Shown: positions 23,717-33,034, counted from the stretch's first letter. The stretch is 64,000 nucleotides of DNA from Pseudonocardia humida (GCF_023898865.1 NZ_JAGSOV010000045.1:23852-87851), one strand, 5' to 3'. Numbers and translations are program-made. The notes: a model not told the origin generated them from the letters alone.

Positions 23717-24570
23717 GGGCGCCCGCGCGCGGCGGGGGGCCGGCCACCGTGCTGGCCGGCATCGCGATCCGCACCCCCTACTGGGTGTTCACCACGGCGC
23801 TGGCGCTGGTCTTCCTGTTCCCGCTGCTGTGGACGGCGGTGGCGTCGGTGTCGCCGAGCCCGGGCACCAACCAGGTGCAGGGCTGGGGCTTCGGCAACTA
23901 CGAGACGCTGGCCGGCTACCAGGCGGGCATCGGGCGGTACCTGGCCAACTCGGCGTTCGTCTCGCTGCTGACCGTGGCGCTGACCGTGACCGTGTCCGTC
24001 TTCGGCGGGTACGCGTTCGCCCGGTTCCGGTTCCCCGGCAAGGACCTGCTGTTCCTGCTCACGCTGGCCATCCTGATGGTCCCCTACGCCACCCTGCTGA
24101 TCCCGCTCTACGTGCTGCTCAACCGGGTCGGGCTGGCGAACTCGCTGGTCGGAGTGGCGCTGGTGATCTCGATGTTCCAGCTGCCGTTCTCGGTGTTCAT
24201 GATGCGGATCTCGTTCGAGTCGGTGCCCCGCGAACTCGACGAGGCGGCGATGGTCGACGGCTGCTCGTCGTTCACGACGCTGCGGCGGGTGCTGCTGCCC
24301 GCCGTGCGGCCGGGGATGATCACGGTCGGGCTGTTCGCGTTCCTCACCGCGTGGAACGACTTCATGGCCCCGCTGATCCTGATCAACGACTCGTCCCGGA
24401 TGACACTGCCGCTGGCCATCGCGAACCTACGCAGCCAGGTGCAGGGGGTCGTCGACTACGGCGCCACCGAGGCCGGCGTGGTGATCCTCGCGCTGCCCTG
24501 CATCGTGCTGTTCCTGCTGCTCCAACGACACTACGTGCGCGGCTTCATGTCGGGCGCGTTCAAGGGATGA
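23713..24570 (+). CDS. ABC sugar transporter permease 2 (MalG-type)
   Basis: The 285-residue permease has about six membrane helices and the EAA loop ELDEAAMVDGCSSFTTLRRV. The C-terminal YVRGFMSGAFKG is typical for MalG/UgpE-type permeases. It pairs with the preceding permease as a heterodimer. GTG 23713 lies within the stop codon of permease 1, and its TGA overlaps the ATG of the GH127 gene. Confidence 0.93.
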   Translation: MRAPARGGGPATVLAGIAIRTPYWVFTTALALVFLFPLLWTAVASVSPSPGTNQVQGWGFGNYETLAGYQAGIGRYLANSAFVSLLTVALTVTVSVFGGYAFARFRFPGKDLLFLLTLAILMVPYATLLIPLYVLLNRVGLANSLVGVALVISMFQLPFSVFMMRISFESVPRELDEAAMVDGCSSFTTLRRVLLPAVRPGMITVGLFAFLTAWNDFMAPLILINDSSRMTLPLAIANLRSQVQGVVDYGATEAGVVILALPCIVLFLLLQRHYVRGFMSGAFKG

Positions 24571-26492
24571 AGATGACGCGCACCCGACCCGTCGCCCGAC
24601 TGCGCCCGCTCGGCCTCGACGAGGTCGCGATCACCGGTGGATTCTGGGGCCACCGCCAGCACGTCAACGCCACCGCCACCCTGGCGCACATCGAGGGCTG
24701 GCTCGAGCGCGAGGGCTGGCTGGGCAACTTCGACCTGGCCGCCGCGGGCCGGCTGCCCGAGGGCAGGCGCGGGCGCGAGTTCTCCGACTCCGAGGTCTAC
24801 AAGCTGCTGGAGGCGATGGCCTGGGAGATCGGCCGGGCCGGCGACCCGGGCCTGGACGACCGGTTCCGCGCGATCGTCGCCCGGGTCGCCGCGGCCCAGG
24901 AGCCCGACGGCTACCTGGGCACCGTGTTCGGCCGGCCCGGGCAGGCCCCCAGGTGGTCCGCCCTGGAGTGGGGCCACGAGCTCTACTGCCTCGGGCACCT
25001 GTTCCAGGCCGCGGCGGCCCGGGCCACCACCCGCCCGGACGCCGACGACGGCCTGCTCGGCGCAGCCCGCCGGGCCGCCGACCTGGTCTGCGAGGTGTTC
25101 GGGCCGGACGGGCGTGCCGCGGTGTGCGGGCACGCCGAGATCGAGCCGGCCATGGTCGCGCTGGCCAGGGTGACCGGCGAGCGGCGCTACCTCGACCAGG
25201 CGGCGCTGTTCGTCGACCGGCGCGGCCACGGGCTGCTCCCGGACATCGAGTTCGGCCGCGCCTACTACCAGGACGACGTGCCGGTGCGGGAGGCCACGGT
25301 GCTGCGCGGGCACGCCGTGCGCGCGGGCTACCTGTCGGCCGGGGCCGTCGACGTGGCCGTCGAGCGCGGCGACGACGAGCTGCTGGCCGCGCTGGCGCGG
25401 CAGTGGGAGAACACCGTCGCCCGGCGCACCTACCTGACCGGCGGCCAGGGCTCCCACCACCAGGACGAGGCCTTCGGCCAGGACTGGGCGCTGCCCCCGG
25501 ACCGGGCCTACTCCGAGACCTGCGCCGGCGTCGGCTCGATCATGTTCAGCTGGCGGCTGCTGCTGGCGACCGGCCGCCCGCAGCACGCCGACCTGGTCGA
25601 GCGCACCCTGTTCAACGTGGTGGCGACCTCCCCGTCGGAGGCCGGGACGGCGTTCTTCTACACCAACACCCTGCACCAGCGGGTGCCCGGGACGCCCGCC
25701 CGCGACGACGAGGTCTCGCCGCGCGCCGCGTCGTCGCTGCGGGCGCCGTGGTTCGCGGTGTCGTGCTGCCCGCCCAACGTCGCCCGCACGCTCGCCGGGC
25801 TGGCCGGCTACGTCGCCACGGCCGACGACGACGGCGTCCAGCTGCACCTGTACGCCCCGGCCACGGTCCGCACCACCCTGCCCGACGGGCGCCGGGTCGC
25901 CTTCGACGTGGAGACCGGGTACCCGCGGTCGGGCACCGTCGCGGTCCGCGTCCGGGACGGCGCCGCCGACCCCTGGACGCTCACCCTGCGCGTCCCGGCG
26001 TGGGCCGAGGGCGCCCGCCTGCGGGTGCTGCCCGCCGACGGCCCCCCGACCGAGGAGGACGTGGAGCCCGGTACGGCGACCGTGCGGCGCGCCTTCGCCG
26101 ACGGCGACGTCGTCGAGCTGCACCTCCCGGTCACCCCCCGCTTCACCGCCGCCGACCCCCGCATCGACGCCGTGCGCGGCTGCCTGGCCGTGGAACGCGG
26201 ACCGGAGGTGCTCTGCCTGGAGTCGGTCGACCTGGCCGCGGCCACCGGCGGCCGCCTCGACGACGTCGTCGACGTCGGCGTCGACCCGACCGTCCCGCCC
26301 CGGGAGGTCGACGGCGCCGTCGTCGTGCGGCTGCGCCCGGCGGTCGCGCCGGACGGGTCCTGGCCCTACGGCCCGCCACCGGGGCGCGACGGCACCGGCG
26401 ACGGCGTGGACGTGCCCCTGGTCGCCTACCACGACTGGGCCGAGCGGGGGCCCTCGACGATGCGGGTGTGGATGCCGGTGGTGCGGGGGTGA
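24567..26492 (+). CDS. GH127 beta-L-arabinofuranosidase
   Basis: The 641-residue enzyme is a glycoside hydrolase family 127 protein (PF07944). Family members release L-arabinose from beta-L-arabinofuranosides using a zinc-bound cysteine nucleophile. The expected residues are present: Glu317 and Cys319 in SETCAGVGS, and the Cys400-Cys401 pair in FAVSCCPPNVARTL, corresponding to the zinc ligands and nucleophile of HypBA1. The N terminus GFWGHRQHVN and the (alpha/alpha)6 barrel region (about 20-430) precede a beta-sandwich. No signal peptide, so it acts on imported sugar in the cytoplasm, agreeing with its overlap with the importer genes. An ATG at 24573 is a possible alternative start. Confidence 0.92.
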   Translation: MKMTRTRPVARLRPLGLDEVAITGGFWGHRQHVNATATLAHIEGWLEREGWLGNFDLAAAGRLPEGRRGREFSDSEVYKLLEAMAWEIGRAGDPGLDDRFRAIVARVAAAQEPDGYLGTVFGRPGQAPRWSALEWGHELYCLGHLFQAAAARATTRPDADDGLLGAARRAADLVCEVFGPDGRAAVCGHAEIEPAMVALARVTGERRYLDQAALFVDRRGHGLLPDIEFGRAYYQDDVPVREATVLRGHAVRAGYLSAGAVDVAVERGDDELLAALARQWENTVARRTYLTGGQGSHHQDEAFGQDWALPPDRAYSETCAGVGSIMFSWRLLLATGRPQHADLVERTLFNVVATSPSEAGTAFFYTNTLHQRVPGTPARDDEVSPRAASSLRAPWFAVSCCPPNVARTLAGLAGYVATADDDGVQLHLYAPATVRTTLPDGRRVAFDVETGYPRSGTVAVRVRDGAADPWTLTLRVPAWAEGARLRVLPADGPPTEEDVEPGTATVRRAFADGDVVELHLPVTPRFTAADPRIDAVRGCLAVERGPEVLCLESVDLAAATGGRLDDVVDVGVDPTVPPREVDGAVVVRLRPAVAPDGSWPYGPPPGRDGTGDGVDVPLVAYHDWAERGPSTMRVWMPVVRG

Positions 26493-26603
26493 CCCACCGC
26501 CCACGCCGCGCGGACCCCGGCTCGTTATCCTCCGCCCGACGTCCGGTCGCGCTCCCCGCTCGGCCGCATCGGACACCACCGCCGTCCCGCTGAGGAGCCC
26601 GCC

Positions 26604-27449
26604 GTGCCCGCTGCCCGCGCCGTCGTCACCGGTGTCCAGTCACTGGCCAGGAACAAGGTCGTCCGCGGGCTCGCCGCGACGGCCGTCCCGGTCGTCATCG
26701 GGGCGGCGAGGGAGCGGCTGCCGGTCGCCTACCGCAGCCGCCACCCGATCGTCGCCGTCACCGGCCTCGCCGGCAGCGGCAAGACCGTGCTGGTGCACCA
26801 GGCGTGCTCGCGCAAGGCGGACTACACGCCGCTGGAGTTCGAGTCGCCGACGGTGGAGAAGCGGTCCTGGCGGTCCGGGCTGTCCGGGATGCGCTTCCGG
26901 ATCATCCCCGGCGGCGACGTCGCGGCCCGCCGCACCGGCTTCGAGCAGCTCTTCCACAGCGAGCCGGTGGACGGCGTCGTGCACGTCGTCGCCGACGGGC
27001 TGGCCACGGCGCGTCCCGGCTCGCCCGAGGCCCGCGACGAGTCGATGGGCCTGGACGCCTACCGCGCCCTGCAGCGCGAGCGCGAGGTCGAGGACTTCCG
27101 CCAGACCGCCACCCACATCGCGTCGCTGGTCGGCGAGTCGCGCAAGCCGATCTGGCTGCTCATCGCGGTCACCAAGACCGACCTGCTGCACCCGCACGTC
27201 GCCGCGGACATCGTCGAGAACTACTACTCCCTGCACGGCCACTCGCCGTTCGCCGACGTCCTGCGCGACCTGCGCCGCCGGGTCGGCGACGCCGGGCTGA
27301 CCACGGCCGTGATGCCGGTGTACGCGCTCGCCGAGGACTTCGAGTTCGGCGGCCACCGCCTCGCGACCCGCGGCACCCCGGCGGACCGCGACGCGAAGCT
27401 GGACGCCTTCCGCCACCGGGTCCGCCACCTGGCCGGCCAGGTTTCCTGA
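26604..27449 (+). CDS. P-loop GTPase-domain protein
   Basis: The 281-residue protein has a G domain: Walker A/G1 GLAGSGKTV (about residues 54-62) and the G4-like TKTD followed by LLHPH (about 190). The N terminus RAVVTGVQSLARNKVVRGLA is basic and amphipathic and may touch the membrane. I cannot assign it to a named GTPase subfamily. GTG 26604 follows GAGGAG at 6 nt. It stands alone after the arabinoside operon and is followed by a long hairpin. Role unknown; stress- or phage-linked GTPases of this size exist, but nothing here proves that. Confidence 0.7.
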   Translation: MPAARAVVTGVQSLARNKVVRGLAATAVPVVIGAARERLPVAYRSRHPIVAVTGLAGSGKTVLVHQACSRKADYTPLEFESPTVEKRSWRSGLSGMRFRIIPGGDVAARRTGFEQLFHSEPVDGVVHVVADGLATARPGSPEARDESMGLDAYRALQREREVEDFRQTATHIASLVGESRKPIWLLIAVTKTDLLHPHVAADIVENYYSLHGHSPFADVLRDLRRRVGDAGLTTAVMPVYALAEDFEFGGHRLATRGTPADRDAKLDAFRHRVRHLAGQVS

Positions 27450-27460
27450 CCCCCGGGGAC

Positions 27461-27527
27461 CCCGTCGAGAACGAAGCTGTCGTCGTTTTGGACCGGTCCA
27501 AACGACAACAGCTTCGTTCTCGACGGG
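27461..27527. terminator. Long hairpin, relative of the 16213-16277 element
   Basis: Arms of about 33 nt (27461-27494 and 27495-27527) are complementary apart from one G-U position and one bulged T, meeting at GGACCGGTCC. The outer part CCCGTCGAGAACGA matches the outer arm of the hairpin at 16213-16277. It starts 12 nt after the GTPase gene and should act as its terminator. Confidence 0.7.
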
Positions 27528-27612
27528 TGGGGCGGCGGGTGGTTCAGCGCGCCCCGGGCCGGGTCTTCCGGCGCCGGTGACACGCACGGGTGGATCGCGA
27601 GAGGATCTGGCG

Positions 27613-28809
27613 GTGACCGCGACGTGGCCGCCCGTGGCCGAGACGACCCTGCCCGTCGACGCCGCGGACGCGGCCCTGGTCGGGCGGGTGTGGCGGGCCG
27701 ACGTCGGGGGTCCGGCCGTGGTGGCCGTGCGCCCCGACGGCCTCTACGACGTCACGTCGGCGTTCCCGACGGTGCGCGACCTCGCCGAGACCGACGACCC
27801 GGCGGCGCGGCTGCGGGCCGCGCCCGGCGAGCGGATCGCCGACCTGGCCGCCGTACTGGCCGCCACCCCTGCAGAGCACCGCGACCCCGCCGTTCCGCAC
27901 CTGCTCGCGCCGGTCGACCTGCAGGTCGTCAAGGCCGCCGGGGTCACCTTCGTGACCTCGATGCTGGAGCGGGTGATCGAGGAGCGGGTGCGCGGCGACG
28001 CCGGAGCGGCCGCGCAGGCCCGCGCGGAGATCCACCAGCTGGTCGGCGGCGACCTGCGGGCCCTGCGCCCCGGCTCCGAGCAGGCCGCCGCGCTGCGCGA
28101 GGTGCTCGTCGCCGAGGGCCGGTGGAGCCAGTACCTGGAGGTCGGCCTCGGCCCGGACGCCGAGATCTTCACCAAGGCGCCCGTGCTGGCCGCCGTGGGC
28201 ACGGCCACCGACGCCGGCGTGCACCGCTCGTCCACCTGGAACAACCCCGAGCCCGAGGTCGCGCTGCTGGTCTCGGCGGACGGCCGGATCGTCGGGGCGA
28301 CGCTGGGCAACGACGTCAACCTGCGCGACGTCGAGGGCCGCTCCGCGCTGCTGCTGCCCAAGGCCAAGGACAACAACGCCTCGGCCGCGCTGGGCCCGTT
28401 CGTGCGGCTGTTCGACGGCGCCGATGGCGGTGGGGGCTTCGGCCTCGACGACGTCCGCTCGGCGACCGTCGCGCTCACCGTCGACGGCCCGGAGGGCTTC
28501 CACCTCGACGGCACGTCGTCGATGTCGGAGATCAGCCGCGACCCGACCGACCTGGTGGCCCAGCTGGTCGGGCCGCACCACCGCTACCCCGACGGCGCCG
28601 TGCTCTACCTGGGCACGATGTTCGCCCCGACGGCCGACCGGCACGCCCCCGGCCAGGGCTTCACCCACGAGTCCGGCGACCTGGTCACCGTCTCCTCGCC
28701 GCGGCTGGGCACGCTGACCAACCGCATCCGCCCGTCCGACGAGTGCGAGCCCTGGACGTTCGGCGTCGCCGACCTGATGCGCAACCTCGCCGCCCGGAAG
28801 CTCCTGTGA
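27613..28809 (+). CDS. Fumarylacetoacetate hydrolase-family protein (pentonate dehydratase candidate)
   Basis: The 398-residue protein ends in a FAH-family domain: VGTATDAGVHRSSTWNNPEPEV is cut here as VHRSSTWNNPEPEVALLV, then GNDVNLRDVEGRSALLLPKAKD and TSSMSEISRDP, positions that hold the metal-binding acids of the family. Length and motif spacing resemble XylX-like 2-keto-3-deoxy-D-xylonate (or L-arabonate) dehydratases rather than true fumarylacetoacetases. The next gene encodes an NADP-type aldehyde dehydrogenase like alpha-ketoglutarate semialdehyde dehydrogenase, which is the following step of that pathway. GTG 27613 after GAGAGGAT is preferred to GTG 27577. Pathway assignment is inference from the pair and the GH127 operon nearby. 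Confidence 0.75.
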   Translation: MTATWPPVAETTLPVDAADAALVGRVWRADVGGPAVVAVRPDGLYDVTSAFPTVRDLAETDDPAARLRAAPGERIADLAAVLAATPAEHRDPAVPHLLAPVDLQVVKAAGVTFVTSMLERVIEERVRGDAGAAAQARAEIHQLVGGDLRALRPGSEQAAALREVLVAEGRWSQYLEVGLGPDAEIFTKAPVLAAVGTATDAGVHRSSTWNNPEPEVALLVSADGRIVGATLGNDVNLRDVEGRSALLLPKAKDNNASAALGPFVRLFDGADGGGGFGLDDVRSATVALTVDGPEGFHLDGTSSMSEISRDPTDLVAQLVGPHHRYPDGAVLYLGTMFAPTADRHAPGQGFTHESGDLVTVSSPRLGTLTNRIRPSDECEPWTFGVADLMRNLAARKLL

Positions 28810-28954
28810 CGACGCCGATCGCCCGCCGCTACCGCAAGCGCTCGGCCACCCGCTCGGTGACCGCCCGGTCGAGCACCCCGCCCGCGACGTCGGCTTCGAC
28901 CTCGTGGTGCGGGACAGCACCGGATCACCCGCCCACCCGAACCCGGAGGAATCC

Positions 28955-30460
28955 GTGACCGCAGCCGTCGTCTCCACCGACCCCCGCACCGGCGAGTCCG
29001 TGCCGGTCGCCCCGCCCACCACCGACGCCGAGGTCGAGCAGACCACCCGGGCCGCCGCCGACGCCGCCGCGGGCCTGGAGGCCCTCGGCCGGTCCGGCCG
29101 GGCCGAGTTGCTGCGCGCCGCCGCGGCCCGGCTCGAGGCCAACGGCTCCGAGATCGTGGCCACCGCCGACCTGGAGACCGCGATCGGTCCCGACCGGCTC
29201 AAGGGCGAGCTCGCCCGCACCACCTACCAGCTGCGGATGTTCGCCGAAGTGGCGGAGGAGGGCTCCTACCTGGAGGCCACGATCGACCACGCGGGCGACA
29301 CCCCGATGGGCCCGGGACCCGATCTGCGCCGCATGCTCGTCCCGCTCGGGCCGGTCGCGGTGTTCGGGGCCAGCAACTTCCCGCTCGCCTTCTCGGTGCC
29401 CGGCGGCGACACCGCCTCCGCGCTGGCCGCGGGCTGCCCGGTCGTGGCCAAGGCCCACGAGTCGCACCCGGCGACGTCGCTGCTGGCGCACCGGGCGCTG
29501 CGCGAGGCCGCCGAGCAGGTGGGGGCGCCGGAGGGCACCGTCGGCATCGTGCTGGGTCGCGAGGCGGGCGCCCGGCTGGTCGCCGACCCGCGGATCACCG
29601 CGGTCGGGTTCACCGGCTCGCTGAGCGGCGCGCGGGCCCTGCAGCGGATCATCGACGACCGCCCCGACCCGATCCCGTTCTACGGCGAGCTGTCGTCGAT
29701 CAACCCGCTGGTGGTCACCGAGGCGGCCGCCGCCGCCCGGGGCGCGGCGATCGCCGAGGGCCTTGTCGGCTCGTTCACGATGGCCGCCGGGCAGCTGTGC
29801 ACCAAGCCCGGGCTGGCGTTCGTGCCCGTCGGCGCCGCGGGCGACGCGCTGGTGGCCCGGATGGCCGAACTCGTCGCGGACGCCCCGGCCAAGCCCCTGC
29901 TCAACGCCCGCATCCACGAGTCCTACGCCGAGATCGGCGGGCGCCTCGCCGGGCTGGACGGCGTCGAGGTCGCCGGTCGCGGCGCCACCGACGGCACCGG
30001 TTTCGCCGCGGGCGCCGCGCTGCTCACCGTGGCCGCCGCCGACCTGCGCCCCGAGGTGGCGCAGGAGTGCTTCGGCCCCATCGCGATCGCCGTGCGCTAC
30101 GACGGCACCGACGACCTGCTGCACGCCCTGCGCGCGCTGCCGAGCTCGCTCGCCGCGGCCGTGCACGCCGAGGAGAGCGACGACCTCGACGCGCTGCTCG
30201 CCGTGCTGCGCACCCGGGCCGGGCGCGTCCTGTTCGACGGCTACCCCACCGGGGTGCTGGTGGCGTGGGCGCAGACGCACGGCGGGCCCTGGCCGTCCAC
30301 GAACACGGTGCACACGTCCGTCGGCCCGACCGCGATCCGCCGCTTCCTACGCCCGTTGACCTGGCAGAACGCCCCCGAACGGGTGCTCCCGCCCGAGCTG
30401 CGCGACGCCGGGCCGGCCATCCCCCGCCGCATCGACGGCGTCCTGCGCCTCCCCCGATGA
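28955..30460 (+). CDS. NADP-type aldehyde dehydrogenase (alpha-ketoglutarate semialdehyde dehydrogenase-like)
   Basis: The 501-residue enzyme belongs to the aldehyde dehydrogenase superfamily. Visible are VFGASNFPLAFSVPGGDTAS (cofactor fold), VGFTGSLSGARAL, the general base Glu in GELSSINPLV and the catalytic Cys in AAGQLCTKPG. These motif variants are those of the NADP+-type branch that includes ketoglutarate semialdehyde dehydrogenases. GTG 28955 follows GGAGGA. It is 145 nt after the FAH gene; the gap shows no gene. Together they would finish an oxidative pentose route to 2-oxoglutarate. The stop overlaps the ATG of the hydrolase gene. Confidence 0.88.
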   Translation: MTAAVVSTDPRTGESVPVAPPTTDAEVEQTTRAAADAAAGLEALGRSGRAELLRAAAARLEANGSEIVATADLETAIGPDRLKGELARTTYQLRMFAEVAEEGSYLEATIDHAGDTPMGPGPDLRRMLVPLGPVAVFGASNFPLAFSVPGGDTASALAAGCPVVAKAHESHPATSLLAHRALREAAEQVGAPEGTVGIVLGREAGARLVADPRITAVGFTGSLSGARALQRIIDDRPDPIPFYGELSSINPLVVTEAAAAARGAAIAEGLVGSFTMAAGQLCTKPGLAFVPVGAAGDALVARMAELVADAPAKPLLNARIHESYAEIGGRLAGLDGVEVAGRGATDGTGFAAGAALLTVAAADLRPEVAQECFGPIAIAVRYDGTDDLLHALRALPSSLAAAVHAEESDDLDALLAVLRTRAGRVLFDGYPTGVLVAWAQTHGGPWPSTNTVHTSVGPTAIRRFLRPLTWQNAPERVLPPELRDAGPAIPRRIDGVLRLPR

Positions 30461-31251
30461 GTCGGGCGTCCGCCGCCGGTCCAACCGGTATGCAGACGAT
30501 CCGATCCGCCGACGGCACCCGCATCGCCTACGACCGCGCCGGTGAGGGCCCACCGGTCGTGCTGGCCGTGGGCGCCTTCTGCGACCGGCACGTGGTCGAC
30601 CCGCTCGCCGCGCTGCTGGCCCGGGAGCGCACGGTGCTCTGGTACGACCGCCGCGGTCGCGGCGACTCCGACCCCGCCGCGGCGGGTCCGGACGCCGTCG
30701 AGCGCGAGGTCGAGGACCTGGCCGCCGTCGTGGCGGCCGCCGGGCCGGGCACCGCGCTCTACGGGCACTCGTCCGGGGCGATCCTGGCGCTGGCCGCAGC
30801 CGCCCGCGGCGTCCCCGTCGACCGGGTGGTCGCCTACGAGCCCCCGTGGGCCGTCGACGACACCGCCTCCGATCCCGCGCTCGAACCCCGCGTCCGCGCC
30901 GCGCTGGCCGACGGGCGGCCCGACGACGCCGTGCGGCTGTTCATCGGCGGCTCGACCGCGCCGCTGGGCTTCGAGGACACCCCGGCCTGGGCCGGCATGC
31001 GGGCCTTGGCCCCGACCCTCCCCTTCGACTTCGCGCTGGCCGGCCCGGTCGGGTTGCCGGCCTGGCTGGCCGACGTCGCGGTCCCCGTCCTGGTCCTCGA
31101 CGGCGGTGAGTCCGAGGCGTGGGCGCGCGACACCGTCGCCGCCGTCGCCCGCGCCGTCCCCGGCGCCCGGCACCGCACCCTCGCCGGCCAGGGCCACGGC
31201 GTGGACCACGACGCCGTGGCCCCGGTGATCGCCGAGTTCCTGGCCGGCTGA
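30457..31251 (+). CDS. Alpha/beta-fold hydrolase
   Basis: The 264-residue protein is an alpha/beta hydrolase: nucleophile elbow GHSSGA (GxSxG), an upstream oxyanion region VVLAVGAFCDRH, the acid probably in VLDGGESEAW and the catalytic His in GQGHGVDHD. ATG 30457 overlaps the dehydrogenase stop (ATGA); the ATG at 30490 (MQTIRSADG) matches where the family usually begins and is a real alternative. Substrate unknown: it could be a lactonase or esterase serving the pentose unit or an unrelated enzyme. It is convergent with the alcohol dehydrogenase gene, 4 nt away. Confidence 0.85.
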   Translation: MSRASAAGPTGMQTIRSADGTRIAYDRAGEGPPVVLAVGAFCDRHVVDPLAALLARERTVLWYDRRGRGDSDPAAAGPDAVEREVEDLAAVVAAAGPGTALYGHSSGAILALAAAARGVPVDRVVAYEPPWAVDDTASDPALEPRVRAALADGRPDDAVRLFIGGSTAPLGFEDTPAWAGMRALAPTLPFDFALAGPVGLPAWLADVAVPVLVLDGGESEAWARDTVAAVARAVPGARHRTLAGQGHGVDHDAVAPVIAEFLAG

Positions 31252-31255
31252 GGGG

Positions 31256-32425
31256 TCAGGGCCGGAAGACCGGCCGGACGCAGCCGTCGACCTTCTCCTT
31301 GAAGATCCGGTAGCCCTCCGGGCCCTCGTCCAGGGGCATCGGGTGGGTGGCGAAGTGCCGGGTGGGCAGCTCACCGGCGGCGATCCGGTCGAGCAGGCCG
31401 GGGATGTAGCGCTGGCCGTGCATCTGGGCGCCGCGCACCGTCAGCCCCTTGTTGATGATCGCGCCGAGCGGGAACTTGTCGACGACCGCGGCGAACACCC
31501 CGAGGATGAACACCGAGCCGCCCTTGCGGCAGGCGTGGATCGCCTCGCGCACCGCGGTCGGGCGGTCGGTCTGCATCCCCAGCTGCTGCTTGGCCTGGTC
31601 GTAGACGAACCCGGGGCCGTCGGAGTGGGCCTCCATGCCGACCGCCTCGATGCACACGTCGGGTCCGCGCCCGCCGGTCATCTCGCGCAGCGCCGCGCCG
31701 ACGTCGGTCGTGGTGTAGTCGAGCGCCTCGACGCCCATGTGCTTCTCGGCCTGCTCGAGCCGGTAGCCGTAGCGGTCGACGACGACCACCCGCTCGGCGC
31801 CCAGCAGCGTGGCCGCCCGCGCCGCCACCTGGCCGACGGCCCCGGCACCCCACACGGCGACGACGTCGCCCGGCGACACACCACCCAGGTCGGCACCCAT
31901 CCAGCCGGTCGGGCCGGCGTCGGAGGCGAACACCGCGGCCAGGTCGTCCACCCCGTCGGGCACGACGAACGAGCCGAAGTCGGCGAACGGGACGCGCACG
32001 TACTCGGCGTGACTGCCGGCCAGCCCGCCCATGGCGTGGGAGTAGCCGAAGCAGGCGCCGGGCTCGTAGCCCCACAGTGCCTGGGTGTGCACCGGGTTGG
32101 TGTTGGTGTTGTCGCACAGCGACCACAGGTCGTGCGTGCAGTACCAGCAGCGCCCGCACCCGACGAAGGACGACACCACCACCCGCTCGCCGACCTTCCG
32201 CTTCCGCACCCCCTTCCCGACCTCGACGACCTCACCGATGAACTCGTGGCCCATCACGTCCCCGGCCTGCATGAACGGGATGTAGCCGCCGAGCAGGTGC
32301 AGGTCGGAGCCGCAGGCCGCGCTGGCGCGCACCTTCAGGACCACGTCCTGGTCGTTGCGGATCCCCGGGTCCGGCACGTCGCGGACGGCGAGCGAGTTCA
32401 CGCCCTCCCAGCACAGCGCCCTCAC
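31256..32425 (-). CDS. Zinc-dependent alcohol dehydrogenase (formaldehyde-dehydrogenase-like)
   Basis: The 389-residue medium-chain dehydrogenase has the catalytic zinc region ACGSDLHLLGG and GHEFIGEVVEVG, the structural-zinc Cys cluster GCGRCWYCTHDLWSLCDN and the Rossmann motif VWGAGAVGQVAARAA. The long insert before the C terminus and GYEPGACFGYSHAMGGLAG are typical of the class related to glutathione-independent formaldehyde dehydrogenase. GTG start at 32425 overlaps the stop of the upstream small gene (4 nt), so the two are cotranslated. The physiological alcohol or aldehyde is not clear. Confidence 0.9.
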   Translation of the reverse strand: MRALCWEGVNSLAVRDVPDPGIRNDQDVVLKVRASAACGSDLHLLGGYIPFMQAGDVMGHEFIGEVVEVGKGVRKRKVGERVVVSSFVGCGRCWYCTHDLWSLCDNTNTNPVHTQALWGYEPGACFGYSHAMGGLAGSHAEYVRVPFADFGSFVVPDGVDDLAAVFASDAGPTGWMGADLGGVSPGDVVAVWGAGAVGQVAARAATLLGAERVVVVDRYGYRLEQAEKHMGVEALDYTTTDVGAALREMTGGRGPDVCIEAVGMEAHSDGPGFVYDQAKQQLGMQTDRPTAVREAIHACRKGGSVFILGVFAAVVDKFPLGAIINKGLTVRGAQMHGQRYIPGLLDRIAAGELPTRHFATHPMPLDEGPEGYRIFKEKVDGCVRPVFRP

Positions 32426-32886
32426 AGCCGCCCCGCCTTCTGCGCGCGCTCGTCGAGCGCGGCGATCAGCCGGCCCCGCGGGCCGGGGTGAGTGGTCTCG
32501 ACGGCGTCGGTGCGCAGCACCTCACCGGTCTCGACCAGCGACTTCGCCTCGCGCAGCGCCTGGCGCAGCGGGCCCATCCGGTCGCGGCCGGTCAGCCGCG
32601 CGGCGGTGCCCGACCCCTGCCCGTCGTCGCGCAGCCGGGCGTACACCTCGGTGCCCCGGTCGCCCGGCGCCGGCTGCATCCGCACCTCGACGGCGTCGCC
32701 CAGCGCGCGCAGCGGCTCGGGCAGCTCCCCGCCGGCCGCGATCCGGTCCGGCGGCGCCAGCACCGTCACCCCCAACCACGTCGGACCCGTCTTGCCCGGC
32801 CCTCCCGCCCGGCGGACCCGCCGGGCGGCGATCAGCGCACCGACCGCGCCGGCGGCCACCGCACCCAGCCGCACCACCCTCGCCAT
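32422..32886 (-). CDS. Conserved protein coupled to the alcohol dehydrogenase
   Basis: The 154-residue protein has an N-terminal Ala-rich hydrophobic stretch (VVRLGAVAAGAVGALIAARR) that may be a membrane anchor, then a soluble part with PTWLGVTVLAPPDRIA and VEVRMQPAPGDRGTEVYARL, which recalls START/SRPBCC-like small proteins found next to such dehydrogenases. I do not recognise a named family with certainty. ATG 32886 follows AGGAGG. Its stop overlaps the dehydrogenase start, implying a joint task. Confidence 0.65.
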   Translation of the reverse strand: MARVVRLGAVAAGAVGALIAARRVRRAGGPGKTGPTWLGVTVLAPPDRIAAGGELPEPLRALGDAVEVRMQPAPGDRGTEVYARLRDDGQGSGTAARLTGRDRMGPLRQALREAKSLVETGEVLRTDAVETTHPGPRGRLIAALDERAQKAGRL

Positions 32887-33034
32887 GCGTCCTCCTGACC
32901 GTCGTCGTCGCGTGCCTCGACCGGAGCACTACCCGGTGACCACCGATGCATCCCCGATGGATGGGTTGGACGCGGTATTGCGGGGAAGTGCTGCGGAGGA
33001 CCGATGACGAGACGCGACGATCGAGAGGTTGACG

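Noticed and set aside
27487..27502. TGGACCGGTCCA in the centre of the hairpin as a third operator of the inositol-type LacI protein
   Set aside because: It forms the tip of a long terminator hairpin and lacks the CGT/AC flanks common to the other two sites.
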